Of a DNA stretch of 64,000 nucleotides, positions 25,383 to 35,122 are shown one piece after another. The notes under the pieces are model-generated. The model had not been told where the DNA came from. It worked only from the letters and a program-made list of their open reading frames with translations, and made no database searches. The stretch comes from Rheinheimera hassiensis (lineage in GTDB: Bacteria; Pseudomonadota; Gammaproteobacteria; Enterobacterales; Alteromonadaceae), in assembly GCF_022436675.1 (NCBI RefSeq), contig NZ_JAKUJZ010000006.1:301546-365545 (forward strand). The letters are read 5' to 3'. Positions within the stretch are counted from its first letter, which is position 1. Each line of letters opens with the position of its first letter. Made by a program: the position numbers and the translations under genes.

Positions 25383-25480
25383 CGAGATCCTGTGCTAATT
25401 TACACTGAAACAAAATACAGGCCTTAGTGCCGGATAAAAACAGGCAATATAGTAACTTACTTTACGTCACGCAACGCTAA

Positions 25481-25528
25481 TGTAGTTAAAATCCGGTTCA
25501 CACCGAACTTTGTTGTAATATTCCTACA
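25481..25528 (+). promoter_or_regulatory. Candidate HexR sites upstream of tal-pgi
   Basis: TGTAATATTCCTACA at 25514-25528 has the TGTA-N7-TACA layout of HexR sites in gammaproteobacteria; the left half TGTAAT is perfect, the right CCTACA has two mismatches to ATTACA. TGTAGTTAAAATCCG at 25481-25495 matches the left half and core only. Both lie 60-110 bp before tal. Confidence 0.45.
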
Positions 25529-25589
25529 TTAATTGCTTATTAAACGCTACATCACTAGAATGTGATCAAAAATACGGTAATAAAACAAT

Positions 25590-26540
25590 ATGAGCGACTT
25601 ACTTACCCAGTTAAAAGCAGTGACCACTGTAGTGGTCGACAGCGGCGATCTGACCGCCATTGAGCAGTTCCGTCCGGTAGATGCTACCACTAATCCCAGC
25701 TTATTGTTAAACGCCAGTCAGCTGGAATTTGCTAAACCGGTGTTAGCCGGTGCTGTTACCTATGCCAAAAGCAAAGCCAGCTCGGCTGAAGCACAGCTTA
25801 GCCTGGCATCAGACAAATTTGCTGTCGATATTGGCACAGCCATCAGTAAGCTGGTGCCGGGCCGTGTATCTACCGAAGTTGACGCCCGCCTGTCTTTTGA
25901 TACTGACGCCACCATAGCCAAAGCCCACCAATTGGTAGCGCTGTACAAAGAGAACGGCATAGGCACTGATCGCATTCTGATTAAAATTGCTTCAACCTGG
26001 GAAGGTATTCAGGCAGCGCGCCAGTTGGAGCAAGAAGGTATTCAATGCAACCTGACACTGCTGTTTCATATGGCTCAGGCCCGCGCTTGTGCTGAAGCCG
26101 GTGTCTATTTAATTTCGCCTTTTGTTGGCCGCATTCTGGATTGGTACAAAGCCAGCACCGGGCAGGATTACACCAGCGACACAGATCCTGGCGTTGTATC
26201 AGTACGGGAAATTTACCGTTTTTACAAACAACATGGTTTTAAAACCGTGGTGATGGGCGCCAGTTTCCGTAACGTGGGCGAAGTATTGGCCCTGGCTGGT
26301 TGTGACCGCTTAACCATTAGCCCCGGCTTATTGGCCGAGCTGAGCCAGCAACAAGGCGAGCTGACAGTGCATTTAACCGATACCGGTGCCACCAGCTCTG
26401 CACCAGAGCAACTGAGCCAAAGCCAGTTCCGCTGGACATTGAATGAAGATGCTATGGCGACAGAAAAGCTGGCTGAAGGTATCCGCAAATTTGCCGTTGA
26501 CCAACGTAAGCTGGAGCAACTGATCCAGCAAGCACTTTAA
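25590..26540 (+). CDS. tal: Transaldolase
   Basis: 316 residues, the TalB type. It transfers dihydroxyacetone units in the non-oxidative pentose phosphate pathway. The catalytic Schiff-base Lys is in [13 protein letters not shown] near residue 131; the N-terminal [12 protein letters not shown] and [10 protein letters not shown] (Asp17 region) and the C-terminal LTISPGLL are all present. It is followed at 26 bp by pgi, so the two form an operon linking glycolysis and the pentose phosphate pathway. HexR-like sites lie upstream. Confidence 0.97.
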   Translation: MSDLLTQLKAVTTVVVDSGDLTAIEQFRPVDATTNPSLLLNASQLEFAKPVLAGAVTYAKSKASSAEAQLSLASDKFAVDIGTAISKLVPGRVSTEVDARLSFDTDATIAKAHQLVALYKENGIGTDRILIKIASTWEGIQAARQLEQEGIQCNLTLLFHMAQARACAEAGVYLISPFVGRILDWYKASTGQDYTSDTDPGVVSVREIYRFYKQHGFKTVVMGASFRNVGEVLALAGCDRLTISPGLLAELSQQQGELTVHLTDTGATSSAPEQLSQSQFRWTLNEDAMATEKLAEGIRKFAVDQRKLEQLIQQAL

Positions 26541-26566
26541 TTACACATTTTTCAGGGGAGTAGAGT

Positions 26567-28186
26567 ATGTCAGGTTCCGCATTGTCTGGTTTGAAACAGC
26601 TGGCAGCAAAACACATATCGTTACGCCAGGCGTTTAATACCGATCCCGGCCGGGCCAGCCGCTTTAGCACCAAAGCTTGTGGCATTACCCTTGATTACTC
26701 GAAAAACCTGATTGATGACCAAAGCTGGCAGGCGCTGCAGCAACTAGCCGCACAAAGTAATATCAATGCGGTGCTGCAGTCTATGCTGGCCGGTGACAAA
26801 ATTAACAACACCGAACAACGCACGGTATGGCATACCATGCTGCGTAAAACGGATCTGACAGGGCTTGAACTTGATGGTGAAGATATCGGCGCCGCCATCG
26901 CCGATTGCCGCGCCAGAATGGCAGCGCTGGTCAGCCAGTTACACCAGGGTGAATATAAAGGTTACAGCGGCAAGGCAATAACCGATCTGATTTGGGTTGG
27001 CATTGGCGGTTCATTACTTGGCCCGCAAATGGCAGTAGAGGCATTAACGCCTTATCACTGCAGCCCGGTCAAACTGCATTTCGCCGGTAATATCGATGGC
27101 GCTGTGGTATCCGATGTAGTGAAACACCTCGACCCGGCCACTACTCTGGTGTTTGTGGCGTCAAAATCATTTGGTACTGAAGAAACCAAACAAAACGCGC
27201 TGGCTGTGCGCCAGTGGTTTAAAGACAATGGCGCAGATGCCGCAGCTATTGCCCGGCATTTCTGGGCTACGTCGTCCAACATTGAAGCTGCAGCAGAGTT
27301 TGGTATTGTCGAGCAAAATATTCTGCCGATGTGGGATTGGGTTGGTGGGCGTTACTCGCTGTGGTCGGCGATCGGCTTGCCGGTAGCATTGATGATTGGC
27401 AACGAACATTTTGCCCAGTTGCTTAAAGGCGCTGAAGCAATGGACGAACATTTTATCAACACCCCGCAGGCCGAGAATATGCCACTGACGCTGGCACTGC
27501 TGGGTATTTGGTATATCAACGGCTTTGGCTGCCAGGCACAGGCGTTACTGCCGTACAGCCATTATCTGCGCTTGTTGCCCTCTTATGTGCAACAACTGGA
27601 CATGGAATCTAATGGCAAGAGCGTTGATACTAACGGCCAGCCATTAACTGACGCTACCGCTCCGGTAATTTGGGGCGATGCCGGCACCAACGGCCAGCAT
27701 GCATACCATCAGTTATTGCACCAAAGCGCGTTAGCTGTGCCAGCCGATTTTATTTTGCCATTGAAACCTGCGCATAGCTTAACCGATCATCACCAGCGTT
27801 TGGCAGCGCATTGTTTTGCCCAGACTCAGGCATTAATGCAGGGTAAAACACTGCAGGAAGCCACAGACGAATGCCTGGCTGCAGGTATGACTGCACAACA
27901 GGCTGCAGAGTTAGCCCCGCATAAAGTATCGCCGGGTAATAAACCCAGTAATACCCTGCTGTTGCCGGAATTATCGCCCTATTATGTTGGCGCTTTAATC
28001 GCGTTGTATGAACATAAAGTATTCTGTCAGGGCGTATTGTGGGGCCTTAATTCGTTTGACCAGTGGGGAGTTGAATTGGGTAAGCAGCTGTCAGGCCCTA
28101 TTTATCAGGCATTAAGCGGTGCTGATGCCAATAAACTGGATAGTTCAACCCAGGCATTAATAGCGGCATTCTCTCAACATAAGTAA
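26567..28186 (+). CDS. pgi: Glucose-6-phosphate isomerase
   Basis: 539 residues, a full-length Pgi. It converts glucose 6-phosphate and fructose 6-phosphate. The first signature is GIGGSLLGPQMAVEAL near 142, followed by ASKSFGTEETKQNA, GGRYSLWSAIGL near 262, the catalytic Glu in MESNGKSV, the His in GTNGQHAYHQ, and Lys in LNSFDQWGVELGK. GGGG AGT before the ATG provides the ribosome binding site. It is second in the tal-pgi operon. Confidence 0.98.
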   Translation: MSGSALSGLKQLAAKHISLRQAFNTDPGRASRFSTKACGITLDYSKNLIDDQSWQALQQLAAQSNINAVLQSMLAGDKINNTEQRTVWHTMLRKTDLTGLELDGEDIGAAIADCRARMAALVSQLHQGEYKGYSGKAITDLIWVGIGGSLLGPQMAVEALTPYHCSPVKLHFAGNIDGAVVSDVVKHLDPATTLVFVASKSFGTEETKQNALAVRQWFKDNGADAAAIARHFWATSSNIEAAAEFGIVEQNILPMWDWVGGRYSLWSAIGLPVALMIGNEHFAQLLKGAEAMDEHFINTPQAENMPLTLALLGIWYINGFGCQAQALLPYSHYLRLLPSYVQQLDMESNGKSVDTNGQPLTDATAPVIWGDAGTNGQHAYHQLLHQSALAVPADFILPLKPAHSLTDHHQRLAAHCFAQTQALMQGKTLQEATDECLAAGMTAQQAAELAPHKVSPGNKPSNTLLLPELSPYYVGALIALYEHKVFCQGVLWGLNSFDQWGVELGKQLSGPIYQALSGADANKLDSSTQALIAAFSQHK

Positions 28187-28310
28187 GGTAAATAGTGCGG
28201 CCCTGTCATAGTGTTGTCACTTAGTTGTTTTATTTTGATGCAAAATGTGGTAAATCATTTGTTGAAAATAACAACAACTATTGAACAACAACTATCAGAG
28301 AGGCCAAACT

Positions 28311-28484
28311 ATGGAAAGCTTCGAAGACTTACTGAATATGTTGGAGCGCCCTGCCGCTAAACCGCGTGCGGTAAAGCGTAAGTGGCGTGAAATTGAACAG
28401 CTCAAAGAGCGCCAGCGCCTGAAAAGGGAGTTGAGCGATATTGACTGGACCATTGAACCCGAACTGGCTGATATCGAATTGTAA
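28311..28484 (+). CDS. DUF3545 family small protein
   Basis: 57 residues from ATG at 28311 (GAGAGG about 7 nt upstream; an upstream in-frame ATG at 28281 has no such site). It is highly charged: MESFEDLLNMLERP, a Lys/Arg cluster PRAVKRKWREIEQLKERQRLK, and an acidic tail. The KRKWREIE core is the hallmark of DUF3545, found in Vibrio, Shewanella and relatives; function is not known. The basic patch hints at nucleic-acid binding, which is speculation. Ends in a strong terminator shared with ung. Confidence 0.8.
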   Translation: MESFEDLLNMLERPAAKPRAVKRKWREIEQLKERQRLKRELSDIDWTIEPELADIEL

Positions 28485-28517
28485 AAAAACGCCCGCTGGC
28501 AGCAGCGGGCGTTTTTT
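28484..28517. terminator. Bidirectional intrinsic terminator
   Basis: AAAACGCCCGCT, GGCAGC loop region, AGCGGGCGTTTTTT. A-tract before and T-tract after allow it to serve both the DUF3545 gene (plus) and ung (minus, stop at 28532). Confidence 0.9.
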
Positions 28518-28531
28518 GCTTTTGGCGTCAG

Positions 28532-29188
28532 CTATAACTGCCAGTTGACCGGGTCTTTACCCTGTTTAACCAGTAGTTCGTTTGCCTGTTTAAAATGGCC
28601 ACAACCTAAAAAGCCGCGATGAGCAGACAGCGGTGACGGATGCGGTGCTTCCAGCACAAAATGGCGTTGCCGGTCGATCAGGCGGCCCTTTTTCTGCGCA
28701 TGCGAGCCCCAAAGCAGAAATACGATACCCTGACACTGTGTGCTGATTTGCGCAATAACCTTATCGGTAAATTGCTCCCAACCTAGATGGCGGTGCGAAT
28801 TGGGCTGAGTTGCCACCACAGTCAGCACGGTATTAAGCAACAATACTCCCTGGCGGGCCCAGCTTTCCAGACAGCCATGCTGCGGGATCTGAAAATCGGC
28901 ATACTCCAGTGCCAGCTCTTTATACATATTTTGCAGCGATGGCGGCACCCGTACACCTTCGCGTACAGAAAACGCCAGGCCATGTGCCTGATTCGGCCCG
29001 TGATAAGGATCCTGTCCCAGGATCACCACTTTCAGGTTGTCCAGCCCGGTCAGCTTAAAGGCATTAAATACATCACTTTCGGGCGGATATATTACCTGCC
29101 CCGCCTGACGCGCCTGCTTTACCTGCTCCAGCGTCTCAATAAAATAGGGCTGGGTTTTCTCATGACCCAACAACTGCTGCCACGGCAT
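28532..29188 (-). CDS. ung: Uracil-DNA glycosylase
   Basis: 218 residues, family 1 UDG. It removes uracil from DNA to start base excision repair. Motifs: catalytic Asp in [18 protein letters not shown] near 62, [12 protein letters not shown], and the leucine intercalation loop [13 protein letters not shown] near 187. Its ATG overlaps the last base of the thrC stop (TGATG), so it appears to be translated as an extension of the thr operon, an uncommon partner. Confidence 0.97.
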   Translation of the reverse strand: MPWQQLLGHEKTQPYFIETLEQVKQARQAGQVIYPPESDVFNAFKLTGLDNLKVVILGQDPYHGPNQAHGLAFSVREGVRVPPSLQNMYKELALEYADFQIPQHGCLESWARQGVLLLNTVLTVVATQPNSHRHLGWEQFTDKVIAQISTQCQGIVFLLWGSHAQKKGRLIDRQRHFVLEAPHPSPLSAHRGFLGCGHFKQANELLVKQGKDPVNWQL

Positions 29189-30471
29189 CAGGCTTGCTCC
29201 AGTTTTAACAGCTCTTGCTGCAGCACGGCAAAATCTGCCGGAATGTCTTTGCTCAGCCCCTGCTCTGAGGCACAGCGCGCCAACACTTCCGGTAAAGCTA
29301 TAGGGGTGCCCAAAATATTCTCTACCTGCTCTTTAAACTTAGCCGGATGAGCAGTACCTAGAAAAATACCGTATTCACCTTGCTGCAAGCTGCGCTTTAG
29401 CGCCTTAAAAGCCACAGCAGCATGCGGCTCGCTTAAATAGCCAAGCTGCGACAATTGCCGTACACCAAATACGGTGTCGTCTTCATCTACCATTACCGCC
29501 TCAATATCTGTGCGGTTAATTACGCCTTGTGTCAGCAACACCTCTACCCTTGGCCAGTTATTCGGTGCTGCCACATCCATTGCATTTGACAGTGTGGCAA
29601 CAGTGGTTTTTGGCTGCCAGCTGCCGCTGCGCCAATAACGCGGCACGGTGTCATTAGCATTCGTCGCTGCAACCATACGTTTAATGGGCAAACCCAACGT
29701 TTTAGCAATTAAACCGGCAGTTAAATTACCAAAGTTACCACTGGGTACAGCCATAACTATCTGGTCGCGTTTATCTGCAGGCACCTGTGCTACCGCTTCA
29801 AAGTAATAGCAGATTTGGGCAAATAAGCGGCTGATATTAATCGAATTAGCCGAATTAATACTGAGCTTTTCTACCAAAGCTTTATGATCAAACACTTGCT
29901 TTACCAACGCCTGACACTGATCAAAATCGCCGTCTACCGCCAATGTGGTGATATTTTCTCCCAGTGTGGTAAACAGCTTTTCCTGTAATGAGCTGATTTT
30001 GCCTTTGGGGAATAAAATCACCACCTGCACCCCGGGTTGGCGATAAAAAGCATGTGCCACGGCGGCACCGGTGTCGCCCGACGTTGCGGTAACAATAGTG
30101 GTTTTTTTACCGCCTTGCGCCTTAGCCAGTGCCTGGGCCATAAAACGGCCGCCAAAATCTTTAAATGCCAGAGTCGGGCCGTGGAACAGCTCCAGACAGC
30201 TTACGTCATCAGTTACCGGCACCAGTGGTGCCGGAAAGGTAAAAGCACTGCTAACCATCTGCGCTACTTCTGCCTGGCTTAGCTCGTCACCAATTAACGC
30301 ATGCAAAATAGCACTGCTTCGCTCTACCAGTGACATGCCAAGTAGCTTATCAATATCCAATTTAGGCCAGCTGGTAGGGAAAAATAAGCCTTGCTGCTGA
30401 CCCAACCCCTGGCGTACTGCCTGTAAAAAACTCACCTGCTCGGCAGGTACTTTAATATTCGTTAACATCAT
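29188..30471 (-). CDS. thrC: Threonine synthase
   Basis: 427 residues, class of E. coli ThrC. It converts O-phosphohomoserine to threonine with PLP. The PLP Lys is in [15 protein letters not shown] near residue 107; [15 protein letters not shown] and [13 protein letters not shown] are the phosphate-cup and substrate loops. It lies 9 bp after thrB and its stop overlaps the ung start by one base. Confidence 0.97.
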   Translation of the reverse strand: MMLTNIKVPAEQVSFLQAVRQGLGQQQGLFFPTSWPKLDIDKLLGMSLVERSSAILHALIGDELSQAEVAQMVSSAFTFPAPLVPVTDDVSCLELFHGPTLAFKDFGGRFMAQALAKAQGGKKTTIVTATSGDTGAAVAHAFYRQPGVQVVILFPKGKISSLQEKLFTTLGENITTLAVDGDFDQCQALVKQVFDHKALVEKLSINSANSINISRLFAQICYYFEAVAQVPADKRDQIVMAVPSGNFGNLTAGLIAKTLGLPIKRMVAATNANDTVPRYWRSGSWQPKTTVATLSNAMDVAAPNNWPRVEVLLTQGVINRTDIEAVMVDEDDTVFGVRQLSQLGYLSEPHAAVAFKALKRSLQQGEYGIFLGTAHPAKFKEQVENILGTPIALPEVLARCASEQGLSKDIPADFAVLQQELLKLEQA

Positions 30472-30480
30472 TATTCTTTC

Positions 30481-31431
30481 CTACAGCGTCCGTGCGCCAG
30501 CCAATGATAAGCGACAAATTTGCGTGGTCGCGTCCTGATTCTTTTCATAATGCCGCGATAAATAGTCAGCGGCAAGCTGAGCCTGCGCTTCATTGCTGCA
30601 CAATGCAAATAAGGTGGGGCCAGCCCCTGAGATACCGACATGCAACACTCCCTCTGCCATTAAAGCCGCTCTGAGCGAAGGTAATTGAGGAATAAGCGGT
30701 GTACGGGCCGGCTCTGCTACCAGATCTTGTAAAGCGGCAGCAGCGTCAGCTTCATCACTGGTATACAGTGCACTGATAAAACGGCTTAACATACCGGCAA
30801 AAGCAATACTGTGAGGTAAACTCAACTGCTGCGGCAACACCGCCCGTGCCGCTTTGGTCGATAATACCGTGCCTGGGTAACTCAGCACCACCCGCCAATG
30901 CTCAAACCAGGGCAAAGTACGGCAAATATGCGGGCTTTGCGGCAACATCAGTTGCAGGCCACCAAAGTAAGATGGCGCGACATTATCATAATGCACACTG
31001 CCACTAACACCACCTTCCGCTTGCGCCATCAGTTGCAGCAATTCGGCCTCAGATAATGGTTTACCAAAGTAATCATTAAAGGCATAACAGGCCACCACTA
31101 TCGAACAGGCGCTGGAGCCCAGGCCACTGCCCACCGGCAGGTTTTTATGCAGCCGCAGCGCTAAGCGCGGTAAGGTGCGGCCCAGCTTTTGTTCAAAGGC
31201 ATAAAAGCAGCTTAATACCAGATTATCTGTACTATTCGCCGGTAACTGATGCAGGTAGCGGCCAACAATGTCTAAGCTCAGCTCTGTCTGCTCAGCGCAG
31301 ATATCCAGTACATCGCCAAACAGTTCGCCGTTTACCGGCTCAAACGCCGCACCTAACAGGTCAAAACCAACCGAGAAATTACCGGTAGAGGCCGGGGCAT
31401 AATAACGCTTTAAATAAGAAAACTGCTGCAT
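30481..31431 (-). CDS. thrB: Homoserine kinase
   Basis: 316 residues, GHMP kinase fold. It phosphorylates homoserine using ATP. The nucleotide loop PVGSGLGSSACSIVVAC is near residue 96, the N-terminal APASTGNFSVGFDLLGAA is the substrate-binding segment, and the C-terminal GISGAGPTLFAL is motif 3. It follows thrA by 5 bp, so translation is likely coupled. Confidence 0.97.
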   Translation of the reverse strand: MQQFSYLKRYYAPASTGNFSVGFDLLGAAFEPVNGELFGDVLDICAEQTELSLDIVGRYLHQLPANSTDNLVLSCFYAFEQKLGRTLPRLALRLHKNLPVGSGLGSSACSIVVACYAFNDYFGKPLSEAELLQLMAQAEGGVSGSVHYDNVAPSYFGGLQLMLPQSPHICRTLPWFEHWRVVLSYPGTVLSTKAARAVLPQQLSLPHSIAFAGMLSRFISALYTSDEADAAAALQDLVAEPARTPLIPQLPSLRAALMAEGVLHVGISGAGPTLFALCSNEAQAQLAADYLSRHYEKNQDATTQICRLSLAGARTL

Positions 31432-31436
31432 CGTTA

Positions 31437-33896
31437 TTACACCTGTTGTTGCCAGCCAAGGGTACGCATAATATCGCTGAATACCCCTGCCGATGTTACC
31501 GCTGCACCTGCACCGTAACCACGCAGTACAAACGGAATTGGCTGGTAATAGCGGGTATGAATGGCCAGGGCATTTTCACCATCTTTAACCTTAGCCAGCG
31601 GATGATCTGCGGCCAGTGCTTTAATGGCTACCCGGCATTTTCCGTCAGCAATTTCACCAATATACCGCAGCACTTTACCTTCGGCTTTAGCAACCTCAAT
31701 ACGCTGGGCAAAGCTATCATCAAGCTGCGGTAAGCCGGCGATAAAATCATCTGTGCTGGCTCCTGCTGCGAAATCTGCAGGCAATACCGATTCTACTTCA
31801 ACATCGCCCAGCTCTAACGCCATACCGGCTTCACGCGCCAGAATTAACAGTTTGCGCGCGACATCCATGCCAGATAAGTCATCGCGTGGATCCGGCTCGG
31901 TAAAGCCCATTGCCCGGGCTTTTTTAGTAACATCTGACAGGCTGACACCGGCTTCCAATTCGCCAAAAATGTAAGATAACGACCCTGATAAGATACCTTC
32001 AAAAGCGAGTAATTCGTCACCGGCATTAAGCAACCCTTGTAAAGTATCAATAACCGGTAAACCAGCGCCAACTGTAGTTTCATACAAAAAGCGGCGTCGA
32101 TGTTGCTGCGCCAGCTGACGCAGTTGCTGGTAATAAGCATAAGAGGCCGTATTGGCTTTTTTATTCGGTGTTACCACATGGAAACCCGCAGCAATAAAAT
32201 CAGCATACTGCGCAGCAACCTGCTCTGAGCTGGTGCAATCTACCAGTACCGGATTAGTCAGATGCTGCTGCTGGGCAAACTGGTTCAGCGTATCCAGGGA
32301 AAACGCCTGCTTAGCCTCTGCCAGCTGAGATTGCCACTGCGATAAATCAATGCCGTCACTGTGCAACAATACCGCCTTGCTATTGGCAATGCCATACACT
32401 GTTACCTTAACCTGGCGGCTATGTAAAAAGGCTTGTTGGCGCTGAATTTGCTGCAGCAATTCACTACCCACCACACCACAGCCGACCAGAAACACATCAA
32501 TGCTGGGGATATGGCTGAAAAAGTTTTCATGACATACCTTTACCGCATTTTTACAGGCTGCCTGCTCAATCACCGCAGAAATAGAACGCTCGCTGCTGTC
32601 CTGTGCTATGGCAACTACATTAACCCGCGCCTGCGCCAGCGATGCAAAAAACTTCGCGGCTACACCGCGGTGCTGACGCATACCGTCACCGACCAGACTA
32701 ACAATTGCCATATCAGACAAAATACTCAGCGGGCGCAGCAAACCGGTTTGCAGCTCTAACTCGAACTCTTGCTGCAGGGCATTTTTGGCTGCCGTTAAAT
32801 GCAACTGCGGTACACAAAAGCTGATACTGAATTCTGATGATGACTGGGTGATCAGGCTGACAGAAATATGCGCCCGCGCCATAGAGGCAAATACCCGGCT
32901 GGCCATACCCACCACGCCTTTTAAACCCGGGCCGGATACGGTAACCAATGCCAGATGCTCAAGGCTGGAAATACCTTTAACCAGCGCATCGCCTTCACCG
33001 TTATTATCAATGCAGGTGCCGGGGGCTGACGGATTAAGGGTATTTTTGATAAAACAGGCGATATTGTACCGTGCCAGTGGGCCTATGGTTTTCGGATGCA
33101 GCACCTTGGCGCCAAAGTACGATAACTCCATCGCTTCGTCGTAAGACAATTTATCAATTAACTTGGCATTTTTAACCTGACGCGGATCGGCACTGTAGAC
33201 ACCATCTACGTCGGTCCAAATCTCGCAGGCGCTGGCGCGGATACTGGCTGCAACAATAGCACCGGAGTAATCGGAGCCGTTACGCCCCAGCAAACAGGTT
33301 TCCCCCTGTGCATTGCTGGACACAAAGCCGGCAATCACATACACCTGTGCGCTCTGGCTGGCGATAGCATGCTGTAACGTCAGCTCTGATGCGGCAATAT
33401 CTGCCGTGGCATTTAAATAATCGCCACTACTTTTAACCAGTTTCACACCATCCAGTGCAACGGTTTGTACCTGCTTAGCAGTGAGCAACGCTGTCATCAG
33501 AGCCACGCTGAATTGCTCGCCCAATCCCAGAATTTGCGCCTTAATATGGTCAGGGCAATGCCTGAGCAACTGCATACCGGTAAGCTGGGCTTGCAGCTGC
33601 GTGTGCTGCTGGCTAATAACATCATCTAAACCGCTTAGCTCTGCTGCTGGAAATAACGCCAGCGCCTCACTGGACAGAGCCTGATAGCGCTGCAGCAACT
33701 GCTGTAACAGCGGGCTGAAATCCGACCCCAAATAGGCTAAATCGGTTAGCTCAACCAGCGTATTGGTTACGCCCTGTGGCGCAGATAACACCAGACAAAT
33801 ACTGTCCGTCGCCGTTTGCTGCTGCACTATCTGTGCGACTCCGGCAAAACGGTTTACTGACGCCAGTGACGATCCGCCAAACTTGAGCACCCTCAT
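31437..33896 (-). CDS. thrA: Bifunctional aspartokinase / homoserine dehydrogenase I
   Basis: 819 residues, the full fused length. The N-terminal aspartokinase begins [17 protein letters not shown]; the nucleotide site continues with [14 protein letters not shown] and the regulatory ACT region lies about 310-460. The dehydrogenase starts near 467 with the NAD(P) fold [15 protein letters not shown], then [23 protein letters not shown] and catalytic [18 protein letters not shown]. It catalyses the first and third steps toward threonine and is normally feedback-inhibited by threonine. Expression is probably governed by the leader and attenuator immediately upstream. Confidence 0.98.
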   Translation of the reverse strand: MRVLKFGGSSLASVNRFAGVAQIVQQQTATDSICLVLSAPQGVTNTLVELTDLAYLGSDFSPLLQQLLQRYQALSSEALALFPAAELSGLDDVISQQHTQLQAQLTGMQLLRHCPDHIKAQILGLGEQFSVALMTALLTAKQVQTVALDGVKLVKSSGDYLNATADIAASELTLQHAIASQSAQVYVIAGFVSSNAQGETCLLGRNGSDYSGAIVAASIRASACEIWTDVDGVYSADPRQVKNAKLIDKLSYDEAMELSYFGAKVLHPKTIGPLARYNIACFIKNTLNPSAPGTCIDNNGEGDALVKGISSLEHLALVTVSGPGLKGVVGMASRVFASMARAHISVSLITQSSSEFSISFCVPQLHLTAAKNALQQEFELELQTGLLRPLSILSDMAIVSLVGDGMRQHRGVAAKFFASLAQARVNVVAIAQDSSERSISAVIEQAACKNAVKVCHENFFSHIPSIDVFLVGCGVVGSELLQQIQRQQAFLHSRQVKVTVYGIANSKAVLLHSDGIDLSQWQSQLAEAKQAFSLDTLNQFAQQQHLTNPVLVDCTSSEQVAAQYADFIAAGFHVVTPNKKANTASYAYYQQLRQLAQQHRRRFLYETTVGAGLPVIDTLQGLLNAGDELLAFEGILSGSLSYIFGELEAGVSLSDVTKKARAMGFTEPDPRDDLSGMDVARKLLILAREAGMALELGDVEVESVLPADFAAGASTDDFIAGLPQLDDSFAQRIEVAKAEGKVLRYIGEIADGKCRVAIKALAADHPLAKVKDGENALAIHTRYYQPIPFVLRGYGAGAAVTSAGVFSDIMRTLGWQQQV

Positions 33897-33980
33897 TTTA
33901 AACTCCTTCGCTTAATTTACTGTTATTGTCAGTTATCGCGATACTTGGTTTATTCGGTAACAGCTCTGCACAACAGAGCC

Positions 33981-34013
33981 AAAAAAAAACCCGTGACATT
34001 TGAGGTCACGGGT
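33981..34013 (-). terminator. Threonine attenuator terminator
   Basis: On the minus strand: CCCGTGAC, CTCAAAT loop, GTCACGGG, then nine T. The stem is a perfect 8 bp. It lies 30 nt after the thrL stop and about 85 nt before thrA, as expected for ribosome-mediated attenuation. Confidence 0.92.
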
Positions 34014-34043
34014 CTTTTCTACAGACAACACACCGCCGACCTC

Positions 34044-34103
34044 CTACCCCGAAGGGTTGGTGGTAATAATAATGGTGGTGAGTGTCGTGGTTTTTATTTT
34101 CAT
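34044..34103 (-). CDS. thrL: thr operon leader peptide
   Basis: Read from the sequence: ATG at 34101-34103, TAG at 34044-34046, 19 residues MKIKTTTLTTIIITTNPSG. Eight Thr codons and four Ile codons make ribosome stalling sensitive to charged tRNA-Thr and tRNA-Ile, the same control as in E. coli thrL, whose peptide is similar in composition. No Shine-Dalgarno precedes it; the ATG falls 6 nt after the predicted -10 box. It is followed by the terminator at 33981-34013. Confidence 0.92.
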   Translation of the reverse strand: MKIKTTTLTTIIITTNPSG

Positions 34104-34109
34104 GGCTTC

Positions 34110-34139
34110 ACTATGCACAGACTTGTAGACGTCTGTCAA
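34110..34139 (-). promoter_or_regulatory. thr operon promoter
   Basis: A perfect -35 TTGACA (plus strand 34134-34139) and -10 CATAGT (34110-34115) with an 18-nt spacer. The expected start is at or within a base or two of the thrL ATG. The spacer holds an inverted repeat ACAGAC/GTCTGT (34117-34136) with an AGACGTCT palindrome in it, which could be an operator. Confidence 0.65.
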
Positions 34140-34159
34140 CGGCTAATTTTTAACACCGG

Positions 34160-35122
34160 CTATTTTACCTTTTTAAGGTAACCCTCAAGCTCTGGTTGAT
34201 AGGCAACGGCCCTGTTACGCCCCTGTCGTTTGGCACAATACAGCGCCGTATCGGCGCGTTGGATCAGCTCATCAACACTTTGCTCAAAGTAGGACACCAC
34301 ACCAATGCTGATTGTGGCTTTGAGTGTCTGCTGGTTATATAGCATTTTATGCTGGGCAACGGTGTCGCAAATGCGGTTAGCTACCTGCAACGCGCCTGTC
34401 ATGCCAGTATCAGGCAAAATAATACCAAACTCCTCACCGCCATAACGGCCGAATAAATCGGTGTCTCTGAGCAACGAACCAATTAATCGTGATAACTCGA
34501 TCAGCACAAAATCGCCGCCCTGGTGGCCGTATTGATCATTAAGGTCTTTAAATTTATCCAGATCAAACAACAACAAAGACAACGGATGCTGATAGCGCTC
34601 AGCACGCTGAATTTCATACCCCAGTTGCTGCTGCCAGTAACGACGGTTATACACACCGGTTAAGCCATCGGTGCGATTGGCGTGTTCCAGCTGCATTACG
34701 CTTTGCTGTAATTGCTGCTGATATACATAAGCGTCGGTGGCATCTTCAATCAGCAAACAAATGTAGCGCGATACGCCATCAGGCGCCGTAAGAGGCAGCA
34801 TACTGCAGTTCTGCGCCATATACTGACTGTCGCTGCTAAGAGGGCGCAGGTGGGCTAATTTAATAATGTACTGCCGCTGCTCCCAGCTGCTGAACGCCGG
34901 AACCTGCAAATGCAATACGCTGTCCAGTTTGCGTCGCAGCCAGGCCAGAGGTAAGTCAGCAAAAACATCTTCCAGCAAGTTACCCTGCACTTTAGCCAGA
35001 TCCACGTCGGCACGCCGGGCAATAAACTGATTAAAAAATACCACCCGGTATTGTGCATCCAATACCAACACACCGGTATTAAGCTGAGTTAGTAAAGGTT
35101 GCAGTAGCCAATCCAGTTGCAT
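34160..35122 (-). CDS. Diguanylate cyclase with PAS domain
   Basis: 320 residues. A PAS-like sensor (about 15-125, GVLVLDAQYRVVFFNQFI near the start) is joined by a coiled linker to a GGDEF domain (about 155-310). The catalytic motif is GGEEF in RYGGEEFGIILPD, so the enzyme should be active and make cyclic-di-GMP. The inhibitory site RxxD is present as RDTD five residues upstream. No membrane segment, so a cytoplasmic protein. Its start overlaps the last base of the CheC-like stop, making it the third gene of a cheY-cheC-GGDEF operon. Confidence 0.93.
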   Translation of the reverse strand: MQLDWLLQPLLTQLNTGVLVLDAQYRVVFFNQFIARRADVDLAKVQGNLLEDVFADLPLAWLRRKLDSVLHLQVPAFSSWEQRQYIIKLAHLRPLSSDSQYMAQNCSMLPLTAPDGVSRYICLLIEDATDAYVYQQQLQQSVMQLEHANRTDGLTGVYNRRYWQQQLGYEIQRAERYQHPLSLLLFDLDKFKDLNDQYGHQGGDFVLIELSRLIGSLLRDTDLFGRYGGEEFGIILPDTGMTGALQVANRICDTVAQHKMLYNQQTLKATISIGVVSYFEQSVDELIQRADTALYCAKRQGRNRAVAYQPELEGYLKKVK

